From NCBI GenBank assembly GCA_964634795.1, contig CAZWLL010000010.1:1-49831 (forward strand): 49,831 bases of DNA. The letters are read 5' to 3'. The notes under the pieces were generated by a model. It saw nothing but the letters and a program-made list of their open reading frames with translations. It ran no database searches and was not told the DNA's origin. Shown one piece after another: positions 23,650-33,000 of the stretch (within the stretch, counting starts at the first letter, position 1; each line of letters opens with the position of its first letter). Made by a program: the position numbers and the translations under genes. The DNA comes from UMGS1696 sp964634795. GTDB lineage: Bacteria > Bacillota > Clostridia > Oscillospirales > CAG-272.

Positions 23650-23740
23650 AAAAAAAGTGGGAATGGATTTTGATATGTATCTCCCGTGCCGCATGTCAGG
23701 TATTCGGGTACATATATCCATTCCCACTTGTATTTTTCTC
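23650..23740. terminator. Long bulged hairpin terminator between HIRAN and GH10 genes
   Basis: GTGGGAATGGAT (23657-23668) pairs with ATCCATTCCCAC (23716-23727). The stem continues through ATATGTA/TACATAT and CCCG/CGGG with bulges (TTTG, TCT) only on the 5' strand. A7 on the left and a T-rich run on the right let it act in both directions. Confidence 0.75.
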
Positions 23741-23743
23741 TTT

Positions 23744-25087
23744 CTATAAAACAATACGCAATTTATTTCCGCTTCTCTTTGTTAAATGAATAGGAACAAC
23801 GGTTTGAACACCGTCAACATCAACTATGCAGTCATACTTACCGTAGAAACCGCGGAATGATGCATGTCCGTCAGGTGCATCAATCTTTTCGTCAGTGTGC
23901 CATGTCTCGTGAAATAGTTTATGAAGCGCATTAAGTGCAGGCTTGGGAGTCATATCAAATCTGACCAAACCGCCGCGGAAATAATTTTCACCTGAATTCA
24001 TATCACCTTGAGGTGCAAATGCCGCATATCCGTCAACAACATTCCAATAAATGCAAGCTTCCATTGAGGGATTGCCGAACCAAATCTTCATGAGATAAGT
24101 AAGAATTTCCGCTTGCAGCTCTTCGTCCTCATAATTGTCGGTATAACAGGGAATTGTAATTTCCGTTATTTGCTGCGGTATTCCGAGTTTTGCGTATGTT
24201 TCCATGACATTCCAAAGGTGATAAGGGTTATAATACGGTTTTGTTTCACGTTCTTCGTTTTCGGCACGATTAAACATATGAAATTGCATTCCGAGTGCAT
24301 CAATCGGTGCTCCGCGGTAAAGTGCTCGTTCGATTTGCGCGTAATACTGCCCGCGCTGCCAGCAGAATGCACTTGTCCACGCATGTGATGCTTCGTTTAT
24401 TATTAATTCGTTGTTTGGCAGATATCTGCGTGCACAATTAAAGCTCCATTCAACAACATCAGGATCTGTGAAAAACTGAGTACTCTTACGTCCTTGATTA
24501 AATACATCATATTTCCCGCAGAACAGCTCGTTTGTTACTTCCCATCCGGGTATTATATCACGGTAACGTTCCGCACATTCACGAATTCTTTTTTCGAGAG
24601 CTCGTTTAACACTGTCTACATCATCGGGTACCCAAAACGGCGTCCAAACATCATAGTTAAGACAATGACATTTCGGTGTGATTCCGTTCTCCGCACAGTA
24701 TTCTACACATAAATCGGGTGACGGACGTCGATAAATACGGGGTGAATCCTTAGTAAATCTCGGCTTTCCTTCAATAGGTTCGAGATCACTCCAGTAAAAC
24801 GGAACTGTTGCCAAATTAAATGTTTCGGCAAAAAGCTTGCGATAAATCGCATTTTTTTCAGCGGATTCAAATTCGTCAAGCATAAAGATGTTAGCTCCAA
24901 GCTTGAAATCATGATCGCGCAAAATAACATGCACATGTGCGTTATTTATCGGTTCGCCTGACTTGTTTACGATAGTGATTTCTCCGTTTCCCGTTCGGTC
25001 ATAACGGATAGTGTGTGAAAGTCGGCTGTCTATTTCTTCTTCAGCTTCACGAAATTTACTGAGAAGAATATCTGCTCTTTTTGACAT
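23744..25087 (-). CDS. GH10 endo-1,4-beta-xylanase, intracellular type
   Basis: This 447-residue enzyme belongs to glycoside hydrolase family 10. The acid/base is Glu187 in GWEVTNE and the nucleophile is Glu309 in QQITEITIP. Other conserved parts are HCLNYDVWTPFW, the MQFHMF region and CIYWNVVDGYAAF near the C-terminus. A beta-sandwich segment of about 60 residues precedes the barrel. There is no signal peptide, so it should act inside the cell on imported xylo-oligosaccharides or related glucuronoxylan fragments. AGG-type ribosome site (TGGAGG) lies upstream of the ATG at 25087. It is divergent from the gene at 25301 and shares a control region with an operator-like motif. Confidence 0.93.
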   Translation of the reverse strand: MSKRADILLSKFREAEEEIDSRLSHTIRYDRTGNGEITIVNKSGEPINNAHVHVILRDHDFKLGANIFMLDEFESAEKNAIYRKLFAETFNLATVPFYWSDLEPIEGKPRFTKDSPRIYRRPSPDLCVEYCAENGITPKCHCLNYDVWTPFWVPDDVDSVKRALEKRIRECAERYRDIIPGWEVTNELFCGKYDVFNQGRKSTQFFTDPDVVEWSFNCARRYLPNNELIINEASHAWTSAFCWQRGQYYAQIERALYRGAPIDALGMQFHMFNRAENEERETKPYYNPYHLWNVMETYAKLGIPQQITEITIPCYTDNYEDEELQAEILTYLMKIWFGNPSMEACIYWNVVDGYAAFAPQGDMNSGENYFRGGLVRFDMTPKPALNALHKLFHETWHTDEKIDAPDGHASFRGFYGKYDCIVDVDGVQTVVPIHLTKRSGNKLRIVL

Positions 25088-25134
25088 ATGATTTTAACCT
25101 CCATGTATGTTTTACCCGAAATTTTTATGTTTAC

Positions 25135-25163
25135 ATTATAGCGTATTTGAGATATAATGTACA
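25135..25163 (-). promoter_or_regulatory. Probable promoter of the xylanase gene
   Basis: On the minus strand TGTACA (25163-25158) and a perfect TATAAT (25140-25135) are 17 bases apart, about 48 bases before the start codon. Confidence 0.55.
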
Positions 25164-25181
25164 GTATTTTTTGAAAAAATT

Positions 25182-25196
25182 AATCGAAATCGTTTT
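25182..25196. promoter_or_regulatory. Operator-like motif shared with the GH20 control region
   Basis: AATCGAAATCGTTTT lies between the divergent promoters of the xylanase and the gene at 25301. Fourteen bases of it recur in inverse orientation at 29277-29290 upstream of the GH20 gene. The GAAA-TCG-TTT core looks like a LacI-family operator (inference). Confidence 0.45.
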
Positions 25197-25222
25197 TTAA
25201 TACAAGCATATTTCAATAATGC

Positions 25223-25251
25223 TTGACTTTGCATGTGCTTTATGATATTAT
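25223..25251 (+). promoter_or_regulatory. Sigma-A promoter of the gene at 25301
   Basis: TTGACT (25223-25228) and TATTAT (25246-25251) have a 17-base spacer and an extended TGa before the -10 box. Start of transcription would be about 42 bases ahead of the ATG. Confidence 0.65.
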
Positions 25252-25300
25252 TTTCTTGAACTTATATATGTATTACATAAAAATAAGAAAGGAATTAAAT

Positions 25301-27619
25301 ATGCGTCATTTCACATTAAATTCATCCGGTATGATTGATTTCGGCGATGATAAGCATACGTTTATAAAATCATCTCCTATAGGTGTATTGACAAGAGATG
25401 GTAATGCGTATCTTCCGATTTCGGCTTCATTCGACGGCAAGACTGCGAATGTGCAGTATGAATGCGGAAGCTGTACATTTTCGATAGAGAATTGCGGTGA
25501 GTATTATAAGCTGAAAATTCTTTCTGTTCCCGCTGATTCTGAAAGTTTTATATTCGGTCCTTATTTTACAGGTGCAGTCTCTTTCGGTGAAATCCTCGGT
25601 GCGGGATGGTATGACGATGGTTCTGTTTCATGTATACAGTCACTCATGCCCAAGGTAGCAGGCGGTGTTAAAAGCGATATTAAGAATGACAATACAGGCT
25701 TGTCTCTTTCACGTCTCTGCACAGCAGCGGCATCAAATAATGGACATGTTTCTTTGCAATGTACTGTACTTAATCTCAGCAAAGAAGGATTATTTGACTT
25801 CAATGGTATGACAAATGCTATCCGTAATGCTGTTCCCGGAGAAGACGGAATGTTAGAGAACGCAGCTGTCGCTTTAATCGGAGCAGAAAATGCGGATGAA
25901 CTCTTACAGATTATTAGCAATATGGAAATAGCGGAAGGAATGCCGCACCCGACATATAAAGGTTGTTATGCGAAAACCGACCGACGTGTTTCATCGTATT
26001 ACCTGATTTTCAGCGGCTCTGGAATGACGGATGATGAGCGTATTGATATGGCAAAACGTGCGGGAATTAACTGTGTATATTTTTCGGATGTTTTCGGAAG
26101 TTGGGGTCATTTCACACTGAATGAAAGTGCATATCCCGGCGGATATCAGACATTAAAAAAATTGTCAGACAAAGCTGACGCGTGCGACGTAACAGTAGGC
26201 GCGCATACGCTCAGCAATTTTATCACTACTAACGATCCATACGTAACACCGATTCCGCATAAAAAGCTGCTTGTTATGGATAAGACAACACTTACTAAAG
26301 ATATCGGAATCGGCGATAAAGAACTTTTTATAGCGGATGAAAACAATTACTGCAAAAAAAATACCCTTAACGCATTGCGTATAGGAGACGAAATAATTAA
26401 CTTCAAATCATACGATTCAGAACGCAGTTGTTTAACAGAATGCACACGCGGAGCATACGGTACAACAGCAACTGAACATAAATGCGGAGACATTGTCGAA
26501 AGACTATGGGATCACGGATATCATACACTATTCCCGAATATTGAACTGCAGACCGAAATGGCAGACAATATTGCCAAGGCAATTAAAGAATGCGGTATTC
26601 GCCGCATGAGCTTTGACGGACTTGAAGGCTGTACTTACACAGGAGACGGTGAATATTCGGTATCTGAATTTGTTCGTCGGGTATACGAAAAAGTAGGCAG
26701 TGATTTAATTTGTGACGCCAGCAGAACCAGTCATTATCTATGGCATGCGCTTTCATATTGCAACTGGGGTGAACCATGGTATGATGACGTACGTCGAGGC
26801 GGAATGTATAATTATCGTGCAAACCACATACCGTACTTTAAACGCAACCTGATTCCGCTTATGTTGGGATGGTATTGCTTATATTTGAACAGTGGACGAT
26901 ATGAAGCAACAACTCCCGAAAATATGGAATTTATACTTTCACGTTCTGCGGCATTTGATGCAGGTCTCGCGCTAAGTGTGGACTCGAGTGTTGTAAAGAA
27001 TCATGGTAAATTCGGAGAATATCTTGACCTTGCCAAATTATGGGGAGAATTCCGTTTGAAAGCAGATATTCCGATGGATGTCAAAGAAGAACTGCAGCGT
27101 GAAAACAGTAACTGGCATCTTGATAAGATAGAAAACGGTTGGAAATTAACATCGTTAACAGTACGTACACGTGACCTTGATTATTGCGATCGTGTAATTA
27201 AAACCGAAGCAGGTCAAATAGATCATAATGTTTCGGACGAGGTTATATCGTCCATGCGTCAGCATTCATCCAATGTTGTTATGGATATACCTGCTGATGA
27301 AAAGAACGAATCGCTGCGTTTCAGAATTCGTGTAGGTGAGCCCGGACACGGCAAAATGAAAAACCTTGAGTTTAAAAACCTTAAGTTTGAATTCACAGCC
27401 GACGGCGGCGACTACTTGGTTTATGAAGGTGGATTGGATTTATTCCACTATGATAAAAACTTCAATCTGATTGAAACTGTACACAGCAATACAGGCGAGC
27501 CTGTAATCTTTAAAGGCCTGAATTTCATTACAATGAATTATTCAACAGACGAAGATGACACTGCACGCTATACGTTGACTGAATTCAGAAGAAATCACGA
27601 ATACTTGATTTACAGATAA
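25301..27619 (+). CDS. Unclassified glycoside-hydrolase-like protein
   Basis: The ATG at 25301, with AGAAAGGA upstream, gives 772 residues; the frame extends back to 25223, but that part overlaps the promoter. There is no signal peptide. A beta-rich N-terminal domain (about residues 1-230) is followed by a TIM-barrel-like domain: GINCVYFSDVFGSWGHF, then HTLFPNIELQTEMADNIAKA and the probable active-site loop RRMSFDGLEGCTYTGDG, with acidic residues at a barrel strand end, then SYCNWGEPWYDD. The C-terminal 180 residues look like another beta-sandwich. The layout is that of a glycoside hydrolase, and the neighbours are xylanase and hexosaminidase genes, but I cannot assign a family. A lyase or isomerase on the same scaffold is possible. 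Confidence 0.5.
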   Translation: MRHFTLNSSGMIDFGDDKHTFIKSSPIGVLTRDGNAYLPISASFDGKTANVQYECGSCTFSIENCGEYYKLKILSVPADSESFIFGPYFTGAVSFGEILGAGWYDDGSVSCIQSLMPKVAGGVKSDIKNDNTGLSLSRLCTAAASNNGHVSLQCTVLNLSKEGLFDFNGMTNAIRNAVPGEDGMLENAAVALIGAENADELLQIISNMEIAEGMPHPTYKGCYAKTDRRVSSYYLIFSGSGMTDDERIDMAKRAGINCVYFSDVFGSWGHFTLNESAYPGGYQTLKKLSDKADACDVTVGAHTLSNFITTNDPYVTPIPHKKLLVMDKTTLTKDIGIGDKELFIADENNYCKKNTLNALRIGDEIINFKSYDSERSCLTECTRGAYGTTATEHKCGDIVERLWDHGYHTLFPNIELQTEMADNIAKAIKECGIRRMSFDGLEGCTYTGDGEYSVSEFVRRVYEKVGSDLICDASRTSHYLWHALSYCNWGEPWYDDVRRGGMYNYRANHIPYFKRNLIPLMLGWYCLYLNSGRYEATTPENMEFILSRSAAFDAGLALSVDSSVVKNHGKFGEYLDLAKLWGEFRLKADIPMDVKEELQRENSNWHLDKIENGWKLTSLTVRTRDLDYCDRVIKTEAGQIDHNVSDEVISSMRQHSSNVVMDIPADEKNESLRFRIRVGEPGHGKMKNLEFKNLKFEFTADGGDYLVYEGGLDLFHYDKNFNLIETVHSNTGEPVIFKGLNFITMNYSTDEDDTARYTLTEFRRNHEYLIYR

Positions 27620-27635
27620 TACGTAATTCAACAAG

Positions 27636-27663
27636 AAAAAGGATGGCAATTGCCATCCTTTTT
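27636..27663. terminator. Bidirectional terminator between convergent genes
   Basis: A perfect palindrome (A5-GGATGGCAA and TTGCCATCC-T5) lies between the ends of the gene at 25301 and the GH20 gene and can serve both strands. Confidence 0.9.
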
Positions 27664-27697
27664 AGATTGAGAGAAATACACGATGTATTCGTGATTA

Positions 27698-29158
27698 TTA
27701 TCCTTCGACTTCGAATTTGTTCCAACCTGCACGATTATAGTCACCTTCCGCATCATAAACACGCCTCAGTATGCATGCGCGTTCGGTAGGTAAATCCGAA
27801 ACTTGTTTGTCTTGCCATAAATATTCTGATGCAATAAAGATTTTCTGTAAATAAGCAGGCAAATGATCCCATGTCGTGAGAAGTACACCCATTACATCCA
27901 TATTCTGTGCGTTTTTAGACAGAAAAGATATATTTCGCATGTCATCCCAAGGTGAAAGCAGAACATCGAATCCAAGTGAACGTAAATACTGTGCGGTCGG
28001 ATTTGTGCCGGAAACATATCCGTATTGCCAGTCTGCCATTATAATTTTTCTGTTAAGAAGCGGAAGTGCCAGGGAAGTATCTCTGTATTCTCCATTTGCT
28101 ACAACATAATTTCCGGACGGAATTTTGTCTCTGAAATCCTCATTGCGAACAAACATATCATGCCATATAATCGGACGACGTCCGCATGCCAAAAGATCAT
28201 CGGCAAGACGATTTGTGTATTCGGCAAGTAATTCATGAGGTACTCTCTTACGGCATGTAGGGCATGTAGCGAATGAATATGCCTCATCAAAACCGAGATG
28301 AAAATATGAGCCTTCACCGCAGATGTCAATCATTTCGGCACGCATTTCGGACAGTAAGTGATAAGTATCGGGATTGGATGAACACCATGTCCAACCGTCA
28401 GGCTCGAATATTAATGAAAGCCGCGGATCACTGTCTAAGACAACGTGACGTCCATAGCAGGAACGGGAAGAGGCCGCATGTCCGAAGTGGTTAATCATGG
28501 GAATTATTTCAAGTTTATAGCTGTGAGCCAGTCGAACGAGATGTTCAATTTCTGAGCGAGTCCATTTGCTGTCTCTCCAGTGTAATGAAGATAAGGAACG
28601 ATATGGAAATGTGCCCCAAAATTCCAACACGACATGAGTCAAATGCAGAAAACCTGCGAGATGAATTGCTTTTTCTATTGTGTGACGTTCGCTTTCCGGA
28701 AACACACAAATGTGTATTGCTCTGAAATTAACTTTAGGTTCGTCGACGATGTCACACGATGAAACAACAAATGATTCACTTCCGTAATTCAATGATACAG
28801 GTACGATTAACTGTAAAAGAATCATGAATCCGTCGATAAACGCTTTTTCAGAACCGCCGCAAAGAGCAACTCCGTTTTTGTCAGCATGCAGTCTATAGGA
28901 TTTAGCATTAATTTCGGAGAAATTGAAGCAGTTGTTTCCTATATATCCTTTGTATTGTGAGTTGCCGCAATTATCAACGGTAATTGAGAGGGAAGAGGCG
29001 CTGCAGGTAAAACGTTTCCATAAATCTGTAATTCTGCTGCAAATCTCAGCACTTGGATTGAACGATAAAACAAGTGTTTCGTGACTGCCGAAAGAGAACT
29101 GCTCACTATCATTTTCGGTAAATGAATAGGGTGTCGGGTATAATTGAGTAAGATACAT
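27698..29158 (-). CDS. GH20 beta-N-acetylhexosaminidase-like enzyme
   Basis: This 486-residue protein belongs to glycoside hydrolase family 20, which removes terminal GlcNAc or GalNAc by substrate-assisted catalysis. An N-terminal alpha/beta domain (1-140) precedes a TIM barrel with the family hallmark HLGFDEAYSF, giving the catalytic pair Asp291-Glu292, and INHFGHAAS before it. CPTCRKR after the active site resembles the short cysteine-containing loop of bacterial members. There is no signal peptide, so it is cytoplasmic. ATG at 29158 has AGGAGG upstream. It has a promoter and an operator-like motif in common with the GH10 region, suggesting shared control. Confidence 0.88.
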   Translation of the reverse strand: MYLTQLYPTPYSFTENDSEQFSFGSHETLVLSFNPSAEICSRITDLWKRFTCSASSLSITVDNCGNSQYKGYIGNNCFNFSEINAKSYRLHADKNGVALCGGSEKAFIDGFMILLQLIVPVSLNYGSESFVVSSCDIVDEPKVNFRAIHICVFPESERHTIEKAIHLAGFLHLTHVVLEFWGTFPYRSLSSLHWRDSKWTRSEIEHLVRLAHSYKLEIIPMINHFGHAASSRSCYGRHVVLDSDPRLSLIFEPDGWTWCSSNPDTYHLLSEMRAEMIDICGEGSYFHLGFDEAYSFATCPTCRKRVPHELLAEYTNRLADDLLACGRRPIIWHDMFVRNEDFRDKIPSGNYVVANGEYRDTSLALPLLNRKIIMADWQYGYVSGTNPTAQYLRSLGFDVLLSPWDDMRNISFLSKNAQNMDVMGVLLTTWDHLPAYLQKIFIASEYLWQDKQVSDLPTERACILRRVYDAEGDYNRAGWNKFEVEG

Positions 29159-29191
29159 AAATACCTCCTGAAACGATATGCATTTTTGTTC

Positions 29192-29220
29192 ATTATACAG
29201 TTTCGATGAAATAAAATCAA
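29192..29220 (-). promoter_or_regulatory. Sigma-A promoter of the GH20 gene
   Basis: TTGATT (29220-29215) and a perfect TATAAT (29197-29192) on the minus strand are 17 bases apart, about 34 bases before the start codon. Confidence 0.7.
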
Positions 29221-29276
29221 GTAGTAAACATTATTTTAACCAAATTGATGATATGGATATGATTATCTTAATGCAC

Positions 29277-29290
29277 AAAACGATTTCGAT
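29277..29290. promoter_or_regulatory. Operator-like motif upstream of the GH20 gene
   Basis: AAAACGATTTCGAT is the exact complement of 14 bases at 25183-25196. It lies about 57 bases upstream of the GH20 -35 box, which would fit an upstream regulator site better than a simple repressor block. Confidence 0.4.
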
Positions 29291-29353
29291 ATAATAATGA
29301 ATATTGGATTGAATAAAAATGAACGGCTACGATGTTATCATTTATAGATAAAC

Positions 29354-29398
29354 AAAAAATGCTGTAAGCAAGAATTAACTTGACTTACAGCATTTTTT
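29354..29398 (-). terminator. Terminator of the GH38-PHP operon
   Basis: AAAAAATGCTGTAAG and CTTACAGCATTTTTT are exact complements with an AAG/CTT extension inside the loop. On the minus strand the stem ends in six T immediately after the PHP gene stop. Confidence 0.85.
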
Positions 29399-29401
29399 AC
29401 T

Positions 29402-30061
29402 TTAATCTCTTATGAGCTCATAACTGCCGCTTTTAAGAATATCTATGAGTTGTTGTTCGCTCGTTATCGGAACATCTGTTAATATGCCGCCGCGAGGTTG
29501 GTGATCGGGATCGTGATGGTCTGTACCAGAAGTTTTAATTTTACAATATTTTTCAGCCCACGCATAGGCAATATCGTTATTTGAATTGTGTCCCGGATGT
29601 CCGTTGAATACTTCGATGCCGTCTACATAATCCGGATTTACAACAGTCATACCGTAACGAAAAGGATGAGCCTGTATTGTGAGAATACCTTTTTCTCTGG
29701 CAATCTGTGTAAAATTCTTTATTCCGACTGTCAGTATGTCTTTGTTTGAGAGAAGAAAATCTTTGTCATAGCCATACACAAGGTAGTCGTTAGAGTTTTG
29801 AACAAAACGAAATTCCAATCCCATAAGAATATTCAGTCTGCCGTTTGAAGCCTGTTTGAGAAACTCAAGAGCATGGTATCTCTTTTCCACTTTAGCTTCC
29901 CAATTATCCGCGTCACCCGATGAAGGTGAGAAATGATTGGTTAAAAACACGGTAGTATATCCTGCTTTTAAATACTTCTCAGCTATACCTTCAGCAGTTT
30001 CGTGCGCACAGCCACTGGCATCTTTGCTGTGGCAGTGTAATTCGGTTTTGTATTTCATCAT
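29402..30061 (-). CDS. PHP-domain metal-dependent phosphoesterase
   Basis: This 219-residue protein has the four PHP metal-binding motifs: LHCHSKDASG near the N-terminus, LTNHFS, a glutamate in GLEFRF, IQAHPFR and the terminal SGTDHHDPDH. PHP enzymes hydrolyse phosphoesters using two or three metal ions. Its ATG overlaps the stop of the upstream alpha-mannosidase gene (ATGA), so the two are translationally coupled, which suggests a phosphorylated sugar or a product of mannoside breakdown as substrate (inference). It is shorter than histidinol phosphatases and has no extra domain. The substrate cannot be named. Confidence 0.85.
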   Translation of the reverse strand: MMKYKTELHCHSKDASGCAHETAEGIAEKYLKAGYTTVFLTNHFSPSSGDADNWEAKVEKRYHALEFLKQASNGRLNILMGLEFRFVQNSNDYLVYGYDKDFLLSNKDILTVGIKNFTQIAREKGILTIQAHPFRYGMTVVNPDYVDGIEVFNGHPGHNSNNDIAYAWAEKYCKIKTSGTDHHDPDHQPRGGILTDVPITSEQQLIDILKSGSYELIRD

Positions 30062-33000
30062 TTTTCGATAAGAACAGTCTTGATTTCAAACGGGGTGAAT
30101 CTGAGTGAAATCTCGCCGTTTACTATCTCGAGCTCTTCCTCTTTCTCTTCAAGCATATTGGTAAGGTAAGCTTTTTTAGCACCGGCTACATTGAGCTTGC
30201 ATGCAGCATGGTTGCGTTCTGCTTCGTAAAGACGAAGTACATATGCATTGTCGATTTCTTCTGCATTCTTTACAGCTTCACAAATAATACCGGAATTTGA
30301 AAGAGTGAACAGCTTATTTGCATTATATGCGCCTTCAACTTCAACGGGAGTGTAGTTGAATTCGTATGCAGGCTGTATTACACTTTCAGCATCAAATGCT
30401 CCGATGTGCGGGAGAAGTGAATACTTCATTGTTTGTACGCCGATATCTGTGAACGGATCGGGACGAGAGCCGCCTTTGTGGAGTGTCAGTCTCATATCGG
30501 ACTGTTCTGCGGACATACCATACTTACAATCGTTAAGAATTGCAACACCGTAATGTGTTTCAGACATGTCAGACCACTTATGGTTGCATACTTCGAACTT
30601 AGCCTCTTCAATTGTATTGTTGCGAGTTGTAGGTCTGTCAATGTGACCGAACTGAATTTCGTTCTTAACGAATGCAGATCTGATGCTTACATCAAAACCT
30701 GCCTTCAACATTGCATGACGTTCCTTCCAATCAAGCTTTGTTTCAAAGTCGATTCTGCGGTTTCCCGAATAGAATACAGTATCAACTACAGCTGAGGATT
30801 CTCTGCCGAGCTTATATGTATTTCTTACACGGTATTCAACTTCTCCGTCAGATACTACTTCATGTGAAACAACTGAAGTTACAGGTGACATCTTCATGAA
30901 TACATCGTTATCGACATCCCAGTTATCCCATGATCTCGGGAAATCTTCGCCGAACCAAAGTGTGCCGAGCGAAGCGCCGGAGAGATTTCTAACTTCGCGG
31001 TCAGCCTGAATATCATAAAGCGAAGAAATATATCCGTTTTCATCGAACTCAACACGATAATAAGGAGTCGTGAGAGTATTTCCGTTTGCAGTAAATGCGC
31101 TCTTATTTGATTCAGCGGCTGCTGTCTTTTCAAATACAACACCGGAGTTTGCGGGGATGTTAATAGCAAATGCTGTCTTTGTATTGCCGTCAAAATCTGT
31201 ATATGTCTGAGTTGTATGATTCTTAATTCCGATTTCGCCGTCAAGAACAGCTATATCATTTCTGTCAAAGGAAAGTGTATTAACAAGTGAGAACTTATTG
31301 TCGCAATTATCGGAGAGTTTAACAACATATTTCTTTGTTTCGGACTTTACATCGTCAATGAGCTTGTCCATCTCGGGTAATTCAAGTTCATAAACCTTGG
31401 GAATGCAAGTACCGGGAAGAATATCATGGAACTGGTTCTTAAGAAGAACTTTGTAATATTCATCATGATTTTCGTTTGTTTTTTCACCTGAAAGTACATT
31501 CATGAACTCGAAATCATGAAGAGCAACTTCAGCTTTTCTGTTGTGTTTCTTTACTTCATGCATCTTGGTAAGTGTTCCGCGATGCAGTTCAAGGTAAAGT
31601 TCACCGTCATAAAGCGGGAGCTTGTCTTTCTTTTCTTCAACCTTATGCATGAATGAGCTGATTGTTGTTTCTTCAATCTTCGGCATGCCGTCGAGGTCTT
31701 TTGTTCTGTTAAGGAACTCAAGCATAGCGGGAGTAGGTCCGCCGCCGCCGTCTCCGAAGCCGTAAGCGGCAAGTCTCATGTCACATGAGCTCTTATCGGT
31801 GTTATCGTGGATTACTCCGTTAAGAGATTCAACATTAGGTGTGAAGTGAGTACGATTGAGGTGTGTAATTACTTCCGAACCGTCGATTCCGCGCCATATA
31901 AATGTATCGGCAGGGAAGTGGTTAAGGTCATTCCAGCTTAATTTAGTGGTATAGAAATATTTTACTCCTGATTTGAGCATAATCTGCGGTATTGCGGCAT
32001 TATAACCGAATGTATCGGGGAGCCAGAATGAATCAGAACGATAGCCTAAATACTTTTCGGTGAATTTCTGTCCGTATAAGAACTGACGAACCATAGCTTC
32101 ACCGCCGGTTATGTTGCAGTCGCATTCTACCCAAACTCCGCCGTTGGGTTCATATCTACCCTCAGCAACTCTCTTTTTGATATTTTCGAAAATGGAAGGA
32201 TAATATCTTCTCATCCAATCAAGGTGAAGTGCAGATGACTGAATGAATGTATAGTTCGGATAAATATCCATTAATGTGAGTGCTTCCGAATAGGTTCTGG
32301 CACATTTTCTGATTGTCTCTGAAACAGGCCAAAGCCATGCGGTATCCATATGGGAGTGTCCTATTACACCGAGATAACCTCTTGAACGGTCTCCTGTGCC
32401 TTTTTCAAGAGCGGGAGCAAGGCATTCGGATACTTTTTTGCATGACTCGTGTATTTCATCATCAGATGCGCATCTGATATCCTGAATGAGGTACGGGAAA
32501 GCATCGAAAAGCGCCTGGTGAGCTTTCATTGATGCATAGTTATCAGACGGAAGCTTAGCCAATTGGAGAACTGTGGCTACATCGAATACGAAATCGTTTA
32601 TTACCTGATCGAGAACGACAAGCTTTATTCCTTCATATGTGAGGGTATAATCATCTTTGGCATTCTCATCACGCATATATGAGTCATAAGGTGCGCAGCC
32701 GAAATCGGTATGACCGGCATAGCATTCAAAAGAAAGCTCGTACTTTTCGCCTGCCTTAGCGGATGCGGAAAGAATCATACAGCTGTGCTCACCGCCGATG
32801 AAACGGTTGGTAGAGTTAATCATACCTGTAGGAACTCCGTTCTTGAAGCAGAGAATTTCTCTTGCACGTCCGGTGGGGAAAGCTCCGATAAGCTTACCTT
32901 CGCATTCTTCGGGAACAGTAACCTCGCAGCTGAGCCACATATTGCCGTATTCCTCACCCCACTTGTCACCCTTTTTAATAGGATGCATTTCGGAAGCCTT

